64,000 nucleotides of DNA, from NCBI GenBank assembly GCA_963931865.1, contig OZ007510.1, positions 3,959,366-4,023,365 of the forward strand, read 5' to 3'. The first letter of the stretch is position 1. Each line of letters opens with the position of its first letter. This stretch comes from Axinella damicornis. Lineage: Eukaryota > Porifera > Demospongiae > Axinellida > Axinellidae. The notes beneath the pieces were generated by a model. The model made no database searches, was not told where the DNA came from, and saw only the letters and a list, made by a program, of their open reading frames with translations. Positions 40,154-53,695 of this stretch are shown in pieces. A program made the translations under genes and the position numbers.

Positions 40154-43100
40154 ATGGTGAGTGCCTGTACGGGCATGTCAAGACATCTGTTCCTTCTGCT
40201 TGTATGTATCGCTCACGTTATTTTCGGATAGGAGAGGCTCTTGTTACTGATGGGGGTGGGTCGTTTGAAGGGGGGTATTCCCGCGGTGAAAGCCTGTCAA
40301 TGAGCATATAAAAGCTTTGGCGCCTCAAGTATCTACCCACAGCCCCTTGAGGGGGAGTTTAGCTAGTGGCTGCAGTATACAGCCACCATCCCAAAATTGC
40401 TAGTGACTGGGTGATGTCGGGAGAAAGAGTAATACAGATCCTGGTCAGATTTCAGTGATGGAACTGGGAGAAACCATCTCAGTGTTTGTGTGTCTGTGGT
40501 AGAGCCTCATGGCGTGTATGGTGTACGTATATGGGAAGGTCATGGTTTACTGTGGGTGTGTATTGGAGATTTGTTCCATGTTATGACTCCACTCTCCCCT
40601 CCACATGCCCACCCCCAGTCCCACAGTGATGATCCACCATTCCTGACCATTGGTACGGAGGTCAGTGCCAAGTACCGGGGAGCGTTCTGCGAGGCGACCA
40701 TCAAAGTGGCCAAGAAGCTGGTGAAGTGTAAGGTGAGTCACACACTCCCGTGAGCTGACTGTGAGGTTACAAAGCACCTGTTTGTAGTGTCAAGGAGGAG
40801 AAGAAGCTGACATTGAAATCCTAGCCCTAACCAATAGAGCCGGAGTGAGCTGAAAGACACTGTTCCTGCATGTTATAGAACAGAGTGATTCTGAGCATCA
40901 ACTCACATACATTAAGGCAGTAGCACGTTACGTGTGCCTCAGCGAAACATTGGAAGCATTCAAGTTGGTTGTTGTGGTGTGATCATTACTGTGTTCATTA
41001 CTGTGTTTGATGACAGTGTCCACTGGTGAGCAGCCAACAAAGCTGCTCAAACGGAAGCCACAGATGTGTCCAGTGTCAGATGTTTCGAATGCATGTGTTT
41101 GGTGCTTGGTTCGAATTCTGAAGGGAAGGGCATGTGTTCACTATCTGGAGTGTGTGGAGCATTGTTAGTACTGGTAGCACCACCTCACCTCTGATGCTGA
41201 GTACTGGTAGCACCACCTCACCTCTGATGCTGAGTACTGGTGTCTATATTGGTGAAGCTGAATGCTGAGTAGCTGCTCAGATGTAAGGCACAGATATGTC
41301 TGTAAAGGGCATGGATTCACCGGCTGCTGTGTGTGTGTGTGTAGAGCGCTGTTAGTTGCACCTTTTTCATTCTACATGGTGTGTATATCGATGAAGCTGA
41401 ATAGGCCCTTGATCTGCTGACTAACAGGTGTGTATGTACGGTAGCCTTCACTGCGCATGTTTGTTTCTTTTACGCAGGTCTCCTATAGCAAGGGGCAGAT
41501 GACAATGGTCAGCAGCGATGTCATTAAGGGCCCCCTGAAGGTAAAATCACCTCTAAACATTGGAGTGTGTTCCTGTCAGATGGCCTATGTACTTGTTGAA
41601 TGGCAGTAACCTGGTTACAGATTTAGAGCGTGTTTTACTTTGTGTGTGTACATGCTAATCTGGGCTCTCCCTGCTAAGAGGTGGTGACACCCAGTGTGAT
41701 TCACACACCCATCACCATGTGAAGTAGTTTGTTCGTGGAATGTAGCTCCGAATTGCCAAACCACAGGACTCATCTGAACCTGTCGCCGGCTTTCAGCTGC
41801 AAGGGATGGGATTGCTATGTTGTTGTATCGAGTTCTGGGTTAGTTTTCCTCCTAGGATGCTGTATATGCCAGCTGTTCCACCCCATCCGTGTGGGTAGTA
41901 ATGGTTGCCCACCCCATCAGCACCAGTGAAATGTGGCATGAATTGAAGGTTATTGTGTGTGATGTGATGGTTGGTAGATGGCTGGGAGAGTGTCATAGTA
42001 ATGGCGTGAGTGTGGTGGCAATGGTTGGGAGTGTGGGAGTGATGGTGCTGAGTGTGGGAGAGTGATGGTGCTGGTGGTTGTGAGTGTGGGAGAGTGATGG
42101 TGCTGGTGGTGCTGAGTTGGAGAGTGATGGTGCTGGTGGTTGTGAGAGTGGGAGAGTGATGGTGCTGATGGTGCTGAGTGTGGGAGAGTGATGGTGCTGA
42201 TGGTGCTGAGTGTGGGAGAGTGATGGTGCTGGTGGTTGTGAGTGTGGGAGAGTGATGGTGCTGGTGGTGCTGAGTTGGAGAGTGATGGTGCTGGTGGTTG
42301 TGAGAGTGGGAGAGTGATGGTGCTGATGGTGCTGAGTGTGGGAGAGTGATGGTGCTGATGGTTGTGAGTGTGGGAGAGTGATGGTGCTGGTGGTGCTGAG
42401 TGTGGGAGAGATGGTGTTGGTGGTTGTGAGAGTGGGAGAGTGATGCTGCTGATGTTGTGAGTGTGGGAAAGTGATGCTGCTGATGTTGTGAGTGTGGGAG
42501 AGTGATGGCGCTGGTGGTTGTGAGAGTGGGAGAGTTATGGTGCTGATGGTTGTGAGAGTGGGAGAGTGATGCTGCTGATGTTGTGAGTGTGGGAGAGTGA
42601 TGGCGCTGGTGGTTGTGAGAGTGATGCTGCTGATGGTTGTGAGTGTGGGAGAGTGATGCTGCTGAGTGTGAGTGAGATGTGAGTGATCATGCTGAGTGTG
42701 GGAGAGTGATGCTGCTGATGTTGTGAGTGTGGGACGGCGTGAGTGGGAGAATGATTGTAGTGATGGTTGTGGCAGTGGCATGTAGATTGGAAACATAGTT
42801 GGAGTGTCATCATCATCATCCTAGCAGTGCTTGAACCCTAATAGGCTGTGGGTCAAGTGCAGTAGTGATTATCTGCTGAATATAGTATTTGTAAACACTG
42901 GTCCAGCAGAAACACTGGTAAACACTGGTCTGGTCTCTCTCTGCAATCTCATATCCCATGCACCTGCTGTCTGTTTACATTGTAAACAGTGAGGCCTTTA
43001 ATGTGCTGACCGGATCCTGCTTAGCTCTTACAGATTCGGTGTTCTTGCATGCCATTCTTCAGTGATCTACTAATCGGATCTGTTCTGTAGGTTGGATTAC

Positions 43101-46100
43101 AGGTGGACGTGAGACAGCCGGATGGACAGTACCAGCCGGCCACCGTCCACAAGCTAACAGACCAGAGCACGTACACTGTCGGTGAGTCACTAGAGTGTGT
43201 AAGAGCATTGGTGTGTACAGGAAGACTGAGGCACATTGCAAGCTGGAGAAACGTATGACTGGTTGCCTCACAACTGTCACTGTCTGATAGCAGTGTGTGT
43301 GGTAGCATGTGATCAATGCTCATGCTGGGATTGCTGCATCTGACCCTCCCCCAGTGTTTGATGATGGCGACGAGCGGACACTGAAGAGATCCTCACTGTG
43401 CCTGAAGGGAGCAAGACACTTCCACGAGAGTGAGGTAGGTCACACACCCTGCTCTCACACCCACACTGCTCACACCTGACACCTATTAACCTTGTTCATC
43501 TACAATTCTGAAAGGACCTTCCCATCTTCCCCCCCCCCCCCCCCCCCCCCACAATGAAGTTTATTACTGGGCACCTGTCTTTGAGAATCAGGAGTGGTAG
43601 CTCTTTTGATGGCATTCCTCAAGCCTCCGCACCATCCAGCGTTAATGCGAACTTTGTTACTGCATGGTGATCAGGTTTCATAAACACATGCTATCAGTGA
43701 AGCGAGTACCAAACTGATGTGCATTCAGCCATGCAGGAGTGGGATAATAATTGTGTAGACACAATATCAGCTTAGGAGCACGGGTACCCTGGTCCATGCA
43801 CAGCCATCTATGGTTACTGTGTGTCTTGTTTGTTGGTACAGCTGTTACCGATCCTCCCTCTCTCCCCAGAGCTTGGACAACACTCCACTTACTGACCCAG
43901 AGAACTTTGGAACACCTGTTGTGCAGGTGTGTAGGGTGGGGGTGTGTGGGGATGGAGTGTAGGAGCAGGGGTGGTGGTGTGTGGGGGTACAGTGAAGGGA
44001 TGTTGTGTGTGTGTAGGGGGAGAGGGTTGAAGGAAGGGTTGTATGGGGGGGTAGTGGAGGTGGAGAGTACAAAGAATCACCACAAGTCTCTGAGAGAGGG
44101 GAATTCTTGAACCTCCAGGAAGTCCACTTCCTGTGTTGTGTAAGGCATTCCAAATAGCATGATCACTTACAAGTGCAAGCTATTTGGTCTATTGAGCAAT
44201 CTAGTATTCCCCTGAGATGCTGAAGTGCCCAGGTGCCCTCCTGCCAGTGTTCCTGGTGCTGCGCAGCTGTGAGTGTGTGGATGTTTGTCTTCCTTCTCCC
44301 AGTCCTCCAAGAAGACTCGCAACAACAAGCGTCGCCGACTGAGCCACAGCCCCACAAGGGAAGAAGAGGCGACCAAGAGGAAGTGCTGCTACCCACCAGA
44401 GTTCCCTGTGGGCAAGGTGAGATGGAGGGAGGGCCTGAGACAGTGTTTCTTGTCTTGTGTAGGCACTGATCAACCATTCACCTGACATGCACAACTACCT
44501 GGGGGATAAGTATTGAACAACAGCCTCACCTGGCCCCGCACAGGGCCATGGATAGGATACCGTACACATACAACGTGCCTGCAGCATGCCTACAAAGTTG
44601 GTTGATATCTGATTGCCTCTGGGGGGAAAATTACAGTAACACATGTATTGGCCTATTAGACCAGCACATGCTGAGGGTGTGTGTGTATTATGCTCAGACA
44701 TGAATATCTTCTCCTGTGGAGTGTCTGCAGTCTCTGGAGATATACCGCTCAATTCAACTTTTCTCCTAACAGGTGGTGTTTCTGGAGAACGACAGAAGAC
44801 GATCTTGCTGGCTTCCTGCAGTGGTAAGGGTGCCCATTGTACTCAGCTTGTTGGAGTAGCTTCACCAGAAAGACTGGGTAGCTGTAGACAATGCAATACA
44901 CTACCAACTTTAATTCCTAACATCCTTGTTATTCCTTCTCCCCTCTTCCCTCTCTCCACCTCTCTTCTTCTCCCTCTCCACCTCCTCTTCCCCCTCCCCT
45001 CTTCACCTTTCTCCCTCTCCTTGACCCCCTTTCCCCTCTCTCTCACTCTCCTTCTCCTCCCCCTTCTCTCTCCCTTTCTGCCTCTCCTTCCTCCTTCTCC
45101 TCTCTCCTTCTCCCTAGATTGTCCCTGCACACTATGTCATGGAGGAGGAAGACATGACTCCTGATACCATCTGCATACGGTCATTCAAGGACGGAAGATT
45201 GTGAGTTGAGCTCCAGTCATGTGCTACACGATTATGTTTGCACTCAACTACATGAGCCCTCTAGTTGAGTCAGTTGTGCAGTTTGTTGTTTGAAGTGCAC
45301 ATCAAGTGCAGATGTGAATGATGATGCCACTCACACACACACACATGCACACACAAACAGTTTTGCCTCCACCAAAGATGAACTCCATGACTTTTCCCCT
45401 GACAAGGAGCCTCTCTCGAGCATGCTGGATGGAGAGATACAGGCCATGTACATGTGCAAGCCAGGTGAGCCATCTTTCTATCAACTAGGGTGAAGAATGG
45501 TTCCCAACCGTCTCCCTTCCACTCTGTCATTTATGGAAGGGGGGCATTGAAAAAATAGATCACAGACAACCGTCTCATGAAAGATGATATATCTAGTTTA
45601 GTATTGCTACACTGTATGTGTTAATAGAAGCACAACATAATGCATGTGACTTTCATGTGATACACATGTGACTTTCATGTGACATACTTGGTGAATTCAA
45701 TCTACAGTCATGTGATATGTGAAAGTGATGTGCACGTATGGTGTACCAGGTTTACACATGGTTGTGTGTCTATCTACAGCGATTGAGAAGGCAATGGTGT
45801 ATCTGGACACAGGGGGGCTTCCCTGGGACATGGAACTGTTCACCTTCAAAACGAGCGAGGTGGTCCCTGCTACGCAAACACCGCATCGGACTCCCGAGAA
45901 GATGGAGTCAGAGGAGGACTCAACAGCAGAGATGAATGCCTTCATGGACAAACTAAAGAAGTTCCTTGAGAGCAAAGGTATGTGGGATGCACCACTGGGA
46001 CAATTTAGTAGAAGGGCAGGAGCAATCCACCTGAGTGCCTCACTGAGAGGTACATTTGTAGTTTTGTTGTGTAGCATCATTCCCAGGGCCCGCCCCAGCT

Positions 46101-49100
46101 TTTGTCGCATTGCAAGCGGCAAAAGCTGGGGCGGCCTGGGAACGATGTTATGATTGTGTCTGTGTTGATGATTGTGGTTTGAAGGGGAGCCCTGTTTCTG
46201 GTACCTTGGTGATGCAATACTGAAGGAAATGGCACATTATCAGCAGCTAATTGCTTGCAGCTGGTGGTCCTAGAAAGAGCAACAGCTGTATATACCAGAC
46301 TGAGTATTGTACATTGACATTACAGGTACCTAGCCTCGTACCCAGTCCCACGCCCAGCTTTTCGTCGCTGCTTAGTACGGTAAAGCGGGGAGGGCCTGGT
46401 ACATTTCCTCACGTGAGTGACGTCAACGGTAGAAAGGGGTAGAAAGACCGGAAGTTTAACGTGGGCGTAGTGGATCTCAGAACAGCAAGAAGAGCGAAGG
46501 TACCAGGTAACACACCACACGTATCTAGCTAGCGGGGGGCGACTGTCATACTCACCGAGCGTTGAACGTGTAGATGGCTGAATAACACACAAAACGTAGC
46601 GTCTTCGTTCTGAAAATTTTGCGGTTTTTCAATTACGTCATGCTCACGTGAGGAAATGTACCAGGCCCTCCCCGCTTTACCGTACTAAGCAGCGACGAAA
46701 AGCTGGGCGTGGGACTGGGTACGAGGCTAACAGGTACCCATGTTTACCAGTGCACTTTTAGCCACTAGTACGGAGATGTGCAGCAAATAACTTGTTCATA
46801 TATAGCTATCTCTCACACTCAACATTATGTGCGATAATTCTGCACATAATGGAGAAGGTTTGAGGAATGTGCTCAGAATTTGTGGGAGGGGACAAGATAT
46901 TCATGTAGCCATGCCTCTGCGGGAAGTTTGCCTTGAAGTGGGCAGGTCTGAATAGGGTCAAGTCCGGCACCAACTGTTATCACACTATGTACCTGTAAAC
47001 CTTAAGACACACCCCTCCACCCTCACCTCACCTTCTCACTCTTCCTCTCTCTCCACAGGCACCCCCCTCACCCGGCAGCCGACACTCAGCCAGAAGGACC
47101 TGAACCTCTTCAAGCTCTACCAGCTGGTGAAGGAGAATGGCGGCATGGACCAGGTGACTCAGTGGCGCTCCCTCTACCTCCAGCTGGGCATGCCCCCCAT
47201 GTCCAACGCCTCTTACACCATCAAGCAAGCCTACAAGAAGTGAGTCCTTCCCCTCCCTCCCTCTTGCCCTTCTGCCGTCCTTCTGTCCTCCTCTCTCTCC
47301 CTTCATCCCTCCATTTCTCCCTCTCCCCACCCAGTCAGCATTTATTGCGGTTTAACAAGCCCTCTTTCATTGTCAGAGAATTACAGTCTCCGTCTTGCTG
47401 TTCCTGATTATGTTCTTCTCTCAGGTACCTGCTCGACTTTGAGTTGAGTGAGAAAGCCAAACCGAAGCCGCTGCCCTCACCGGTGGCAAGGCCCTCACCG
47501 GTGGCAAAACCCTCACTGGTGGCAAAACCCTCACCAGTGGCAAGAACCTCTCCCGGCAGACCCAACCGGAGGAGGCCTGTGTCACAGGAGACTGACGAGG
47601 AGCATGACAAGAGTAACAAGCAACAAGAGAAACCTGAAAAACCAGAGAGGGTTGAAAAACCAGAGAAAGTTGAAAAGAAAGTTGAAAAACCGAAGGTTTA
47701 CAAAGCAGGGAAATTTGAAAAACCAGAGAGTGTTGAAAGGCCAAGGAAGGTTGAAAAACCAGACAAGGCTGAAAAACCAGAGAAATTTGAAAAACCAGAG
47801 AAGATTGAAAAGCCAGAGAAGGTTGAAAAGCCAGCCAAGATCACTAGACAGGCTTCGAAAGACTCTTCCCTCAGGGAGCCCATGAAGGACGCCCATGTAG
47901 CGAAGCAGGACGAGGAGGAAGGGAACAAAAAGCTAGAAACTGTGATCAACAACGATGCCAAGTCGGAAATTTCAGACCACGATTCGTCACAGGTGAGAAT
48001 TTGACTAAGATTTGACCAATCAGATATCCACAATCAGGTGCTAGGCAGGAAGTATAAACCCCGCCTAGATTGCATTTTACCGCTTCAACCAAGTGAATAC
48101 GTGTACAGCGCTCTGCAGTGTTCTTGCAATATCCGGTCAGCAGAGCATCAACCGTATCAGCCAATCAGCGAACAAAATTCAAACTGCAATTGATTGGTTG
48201 ATACCGTTGGCGCTGTTGTAACCGAACGTTGCAAGAACACTGCAAAGCGCTATCTGTACAAGAGTTGCATCACATAATCTACTAGCAACGTCACATTAAT
48301 TTTTCAAAGTGTACCAGACCAAGTCTTATTTGTTGTGAGTAGTCAGTCACTCTGTTGATCATTTGTTGTGTACTCTCTCACTCACTCACAAGTGTTGATC
48401 AATTGTTGTGTACTCACGCACTGGCAAGTGTTGATCAATTATTTGTGTACTCTCTCGCTTTGTTCATGGGCAGTCATTGACAATTTGCATTCCAGGAATA
48501 CACAGCTGGTTCCACCTTAGCCCTCGGAGCTACTTCACATACTTGCTGTGGAATGTTGTGGGTGGTTTGTGCCACAGGTAGCCCATTCGAGTCTGCCCCT
48601 TTTCTAGACTGTAAAACAGGTAGCCAGGCTAAGCCAGCTCCTCTCAGCTTACGTCTGCCCTTGTTTCTAGGCAGTAAACTATTTAGTGCTATTTGAGATC
48701 ACACTTCTATGCACACCATCACATCCACACCGTCGCATCCACACCGTCACATTCACACCGTCACATCCACACCATCACATCCACACCATCACATCCACAC
48801 CATCACATCCACACCATCACATCCACACCGTCACATCCACACCGTCACATCCACACCGTCACATCCACACCATCACATCCACACCGTCACATCCACACCG
48901 TCACATCCACACCATCACATCCACTCACCCCGCAGGCTGACAGTGGCAGTAGCAACGGTGATGAGGTAGAGGACCACAAGCTGGAGAGAAGGGGGCTGGA
49001 ACGGTGTGCTGGAGGTTACCTGGAGAATGACAGGATACTAGTCTGGTACGGGAAGGGAAAGACGCTGCGGACATATGAAGCCAAAATCCTAGGGGTGGAG

Positions 49101-51775
49101 GAGACTGAGTCACGGCGAGACTACCTTGTGCACTATAACGGGTGGAACATGAGGTGAGGGATGGGAGCAGGTGGTGAGGGAGGGGAGCAGGTGGTGAGGG
49201 AGGGGAGCAGGTGGTGAGGGAGGGGAGCAGGTGGTGAGAGAGGGGAGCAGGTGGTGAGGGAGGGGAGCAGGTGGTGAGGGAGGGGAGCAGGTGGTGAGGG
49301 AGGGGAGCAGGTGGTGAGGGAGGGTAGCAGGTGGTGAGAGAGGGGAGCATGAGGTGAGGAAGGGGAGCAAGTGGTGAGGGAGGGGAAAGGAGATGTGGGA
49401 AGGGAACAGGAGGTGAGGGAGGGGAAAGGAGATGCGGGAAGGGAACAGGAGGTGAGGGAGGGAAACAGATGAGGGAGGTGTATTGGCATTGAGGCATCAG
49501 AACTCTGAGCAAGATTGACACAAGTGCAAGGAGCCTTAGCCTACGGTGTCAGTATTTTGGCCTAGTTGAGCTCTACTTAGAGCCGATGTATTCAACCTTG
49601 ACGTGATCATGTGAGCTGGAGTGTTTGTACGTCACTGTACATAGCAGCCTATAATGCTACTGGGATACAAGTCTTCCTGGATTCATTTTTGGCAGGTATG
49701 ATGAGTGGATAGAGGAGCACAGGATAGCTGGCCGGCCGACCAGCCCATCCAAGGGACCCACAAGACCGTTCACCAAGGTCTGCCCTGTTTAAAGTAAATT
49801 CTGTATGCATGTCAACCAGGTACTACTAAGCTGCACAACTTTTTTTCTGCTTCTCAGAAGAAGCACAAGAAGTCAAGGTGGCCCCCATCCCCCATTGATG
49901 AGAGCATTGGTGCTAAGGGAAAGGAGAGGAGAGAGAACAAGAAGACCCCTCAGTCCTCCGCTGGGAACCCTCCGCCCCCCTCCTCCTCAGCCTCCACCCC
50001 GGATGGAAGTGCCAGTGAGAATGGAAGCACAAGCAGCATTTCGAGTAATGGCAGCAAGAATGGGAAGGTGGGACAGGCAACACGGGGACCAGGCCGGCCC
50101 CCCAAGAGAAGAAAGTCTTCAGGACCAACTGAGGGCTCAGGAAATGGTGGGTGACTGTGGTTTGTGTGGATGGGTGACCTTGGTAGGTGTGTTTGTATTG
50201 CTGTGTGTGTGGTGATTCTATCATACTCCGCTTCTCTTCCACTGCAGAGTCTCCCTCCTCACCATCAAGCAAGCCCACACTCCCAGAGCCCTCCTCCACT
50301 GCTACCCCCGCAAGCAGGAAACCCTTACCCCTCTCTCCGAAAACAGAAACTCCTTCCCTCCTCTCCCCTCCCCCCACATCTAATTCAGAGCCCTCAAGAA
50401 CTGATGTTGCACAGAATGGGGAGATGGAACTGGATGAAGCCATTGAAGTAAAGAGGGAAGAAAACCTTAGCTGGTCTCTCAGGGGCACGGACGCTGCTGA
50501 CCCTCTTGTCTGCTCGGAGAGACTCCCAGGTACTCTGAAACTGAACATCAAGGAAGACCCCGACCAGCGAAGTCCATCCAGTCCATCAAAGTCAAGATAC
50601 GAAGACAGTTCTTCATCACCTTTGGTTTCACCGAAACATTTGCCTACTCCCTCGTTGAAGTCACCAGACCAGCCCTGCCCCAGATCCTCCCCCCCTGCCT
50701 CCCCTGATGCCCACAGCAACAATGACTCGGACCTCTCCAACTCACCCACACACACGTCATCTGGCGGGTTGGAAGACGGAGACGGGGAGGAAGGGATGGA
50801 AGTGGACGAGAAGAGTTCGGATGAGAAGTCTTCTCGGAGCGATTCTCCACATTGTGAGCAGCAGTCCCACTGCAAGGGGACACCGGAAGGGAAGCGGAGG
50901 CTGCGTGAGTTTGAGACTGAAGAAGAGTATGAGGAGAGAAAGAGAGCAAGGCGGACAAACATGAACTACGTCATCAACTTCAGTGAGTTGAGGATGATGT
51001 AGTGTACATAGATGATGATGCAAATACTTGTATTTCAGCCTGGCCTGGCCACTTCTTATTAAGGCCATTCCAGATTTCCCAACTGGTTTTCTTCTGTATG
51101 AGAAATAAGATAAACTGCCTTTACCTGTTCATGAAAGTCAAAACTCAAAAAGACTTTTATGTGGGTGCATAGTAACACTAGTTGCGCATGCAGGACATAG
51201 AAATGCCAGTATGCGAGACTATCCCAGAGCCACTGCCAGCATTGGAGCGTTCAACCAAACAAAGTTAACATTGCCTTAGTTTCATGGACAATGCCAGTCA
51301 GAGGCCAACCAGGACTTGTCAGCTGCAACTTTCAGTATTGTGCCTGGCCAGGAAACCAGGCATGGCAGTTTATAGTATCCAGAGTAAATTCCAAAGAGAA
51401 TACAGAGTGATGTACGGAAATAAGTATGTCGACCTACCGACCGTATTGTAAGAAATCCGTTAAGCAACTTGCAACAGCCTAACAGAAACGTAACTAGCAA
51501 ATTGGAAATGAGTATGAGTGAGACCTCCCCTGCCACAGGCCAGCTGCCAGAGATGACGAGTGGGGAGCGTGTTGCTCTGATACAGCAGAGGATTCGGGAC
51601 GTGCAGAAACGGTGGACAGAACTGAAGATAGAGGTGGCTCACCTCGACCGCAAAAGGAGGAGGGCAAGGAGGAAGGAGAGGGAAGGTGAGGAAGGCGGCA
51701 TCCATTTGCTGTTTCTTTTGGCAAACCTGCATGATACAATGTCGTGTATCAATACATTAAGATTAACCGTGTCTT

Positions 51776-51863
<88 letters not shown>

Positions 51864-52530
51864 GGAAGTGGGATGTTCGTGGGGTGGGACTATAGTGACG
51901 CAAGACCCACGACCTTCGTACTTTAATTTATTTACTGAACCTCGAACTCCGCGAGAAGAATGTTCGAAAACATTGAGCTGGAATCCAGCTGGGGGTGCAA
52001 GTGGATGCATGCAATCGGGGAGCAGCAGTCGAAGCGGACGCAATCGGGCGAGCAGCAGTTGAAGCGGACGCAATCGGGGAGCAGCAGCCGAAGCAGACGC
52101 AATCGGGGAGCAGCAGCCGAAGCGGACGCGATCGAGAGCAGCAGCTGAAGCGGACGCAAGCGGCGAGCATGCAGCAGCAGCTGAAGTGGGCGCAATCGGG
52201 GAGCAGCAGTTGAAGCGGATGCAATCGGGCCCGGGAGCAGCAGCTTATTCGAAGCAGACGTAATCGGCGATCAGCAGCTGAAGGGGACGCAATCGGGGAG
52301 CAGCAGCTCTGCACAGAGAGCTGTCCGGCGCTGGATTACTCACGGTATAGGCGAACGAGGGGGAAGTAGCTGAGCGAGCGAAGCGAGCGAAGCTACTTGT
52401 TATGTTTATCTCTCCACTCTCACATATGCACACACTGTACACAGCTGCCCGTAGTCATGCCAACCAACCATTTGCCACAATAACAACAACCCCCCAGCAA
52501 CAACAGTCACCTGCCATTGAGTGCCACTGA
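40154..52530 (+). CDS. ARID4: ARID4 (ARID4A/B orthologue), complete
   Basis: There are 19 exons: 40154-40156 (start codon only), 40619-40732, 41478-41540, 43091-43181, 43355-43434, 43870-43926, 44303-44416, 44773-44823, 45118-45200, 45361-45464, 45780-45977, 47059-47239, 47425-47992, 48936-49153, 49696-49777, 49858-50146, 50248-50982, 51539-51685 and 52445-52530. They encode 1087 residues. The start ([19 protein letters not shown]) is nearly the vertebrate ARID4 start. Tudor-like modules lie at about 8-115, RBB1NT at 174-260, the ARID DNA-binding domain at 300-385 ([12 protein letters not shown]) and a chromo barrel at 590-655 (YNGWNMRYDEWI). An AT-hook ([11 protein letters not shown]) lies near 745 and a coiled coil at 1015-1058 matches the family's C-terminus. 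The end AIECH mirrors the vertebrate ending. ARID4 is a nuclear subunit of the SIN3-HDAC repressor that binds RB. Confidence 0.95.
42035..42770. repeat. Minisatellite in ARID4 intron 3
   Basis: About 735 bp of imperfect units such as GAGTGTGGGAGAGTGATGGT followed by GCTG(G/A)TGGT(T/G). Unit length varies around 15-33 bp. It creates long repetitive ORFs on the minus strand that are not genes. Confidence 0.9.
43529..43550. repeat. Poly-C tract in ARID4 intron 5
   Basis: A run of 22 C. Confidence 0.9.
44936..45117. repeat. Polypyrimidine stretch before ARID4 exon 9
   Basis: About 180 bp of almost pure C/T on the plus strand runs directly into the exon 9 acceptor (TCCCTAG). It is an exceptionally long natural polypyrimidine tract. 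Confidence 0.85.
46331..46729. mobile_element. Foldback element with 87-bp arms and 9-bp target duplication
   Basis: The arms 46331-46417 and 46643-46729 are reverse complements and begin TAGCCTCGTACCCAG. ACAGGTACC flanks both sides (46322-46330 and 46730-46738). A 9-bp duplication fits Mutator-like (MULE) elements. The loop is about 225 bp with no coding content. It lies in ARID4 intron 11. Confidence 0.85.
48709..48928. repeat. 14-bp minisatellite before ARID4 exon 14
   Basis: About 15 units of CACATCCACACC(A/G)T, where the A/G position alternates along the array. It sits at the end of intron 13, just before the acceptor at 48935. Confidence 0.9.
49154..49470. repeat. 20-bp minisatellite starting at the ARID4 exon 14 donor
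   Basis: Units of GTGAGGGAGGGGAGCAGGTG begin at the first intron base, so the true 5' splice site (GAG/GTGAGG) is the first unit. There are about ten near-perfect units, then diverged ones with GGAAAGGAGATG(T/C)GGG. Confidence 0.9.
51779..51860. repeat. (TG)n microsatellite in ARID4 intron 18
   Basis: About 40 uninterrupted TG units. Confidence 0.95.
51990..52310. repeat. Minisatellite in ARID4 last intron
   Basis: About 11 units of roughly 28 bp, with core CGCAATCGGGGAGCAGCAG followed by (C/T)(T/C)GAAGCGGA. It makes spurious Ser/Gln/Arg-rich ORFs. Confidence 0.9.
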
Positions 52531-53500
52531 CCGCTCCCCTTCCCGTCTCAACCCCACCAAAATACCCATGACTTTTTTCTGGTGTAATTTTTTAATTTCC
52601 CATGCCTGCCATGTTAGCTCTCTCTCCACGAACATGGCAGACCCTTGGCCCTTTTTCTCCTCTCTCCCTCTTGTTCCCAATTGTGCTTCCCTGTGTTTTA
52701 TACATGTACATAGTGTGTAGGAAGTTAGCTAGAAATGCTGTATGGAGGACCCTTTCCACTTTGTACAGAAATTTTCAAGAAAATGTCATAGATTTAATTA
52801 TGTACATTGTATATGTTAATATGTGATCTCATTTTCTTCTTTTATGGCTGTTTGTGTATATGTATTATGTGTACATAACATGTTCATGAAATAAGTTTCT
52901 CTTCCGATTCATATCCTTAACTGTTTGATGGCAGAGACAAAGACTTGCAATACCGATTGTAGATCAACAGTTACACAACTTGTGATTCCTTGCATCTATC
53001 CTTGAGCATTCTCTTTTTGATGGCAGGATGAGGGCTTGCAGAGCCCCCTCCCCCTCAAGTTCTCATCAACTCCTACTCCCCTCTCCCAAGTCCTGCTGCC
53101 CCCTCCCCTCTTCCTGCACCCCCTCCCCTCTCCCTACACCCCCCCCTCTCCCTACATCCCTCCCCTCTCCCTACACCCTCCTCCCCTCTCCCTACGCCCC
53201 TTTGGGCATATAGACAAATCCCAGGTTGTACGGTTTAGTACAAACATTGCTACAAGACCATACCATGATATGCGATAGTACAGCATTACCCAATTGCAGT
53301 AAGTGAAGTGTGTTGTAATGTGACAGAGTACAAAGCAGTTCTCTGTGTTAACCACTTGTGAGCAGTATAGTTACACTCCTGGTAGGGGAAAAATTGTGCC
53401 ACGTAAATAAATAAAATAATGTAAGGTAAATAATTAACGTTTGAGTACTTCTGAATGGCCTGCAAAGATTCTGACTACACCGTCGTAGGAGTGCGGTTGC
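52531..53500 (+). other. ARID4 3' UTR and downstream spacer
   Basis: The sequence is AT-rich after the stop, with AATAAG near 52890 but no clear AATAAA. A C/T-rich block of CTCCCCTCTCCCTACA units lies at 53078-53200. A deleted copy of the CACTCCTGGTAG repeat lies at 53370-53510. No gene is seen. Confidence 0.5.
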
Positions 53501-53593
53501 CCCTCGATTGTAGTCGAATCTTCTTGTGTCACAGAAGGCAGCCATAAATGCAGATCTACCTAGGCTCCTCCCAACTGCTGGGCAGGATCGGGG

Positions 53594-53595
53594 GT

Positions 53596-53627
<32 letters not shown>
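53594..53627. repeat. Poly-G tract
   Basis: A G run of about 34 bases, preceded by GGGGGTGGGG. Confidence 0.9.
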
Positions 53628-53628
<1 letters not shown>

Positions 53629-53695
53629 TACACGTACTGTAACACTCATATTGGATAATTCTACGGTGTAGTACTCACAGATTCTAGAGCCACTA

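Noticed and set aside
41993..42796. 267-residue Ser/Thr/His-rich ORF on the minus strand
   Set aside because: It is a translation of the ARID4 intron 3 minisatellite; no family resemblance, and its length follows the repeat.
44843..45130. Arg/Glu/Gly-rich minus-strand ORF
   Set aside because: Complement of the long polypyrimidine tract before ARID4 exon 9.
48686..49521. His/Pro- and Ser/Pro-rich ORFs in several frames, array-like look reminiscent of CRISPR
   Set aside because: Tandem minisatellites without spacers (14- and 20-bp units) in ARID4 introns; not a CRISPR array and not coding.
51639..52314. Cys/Leu/Arg-rich ORFs
   Set aside because: Products of the TG microsatellite and the 28-bp minisatellite in the last ARID4 intron.
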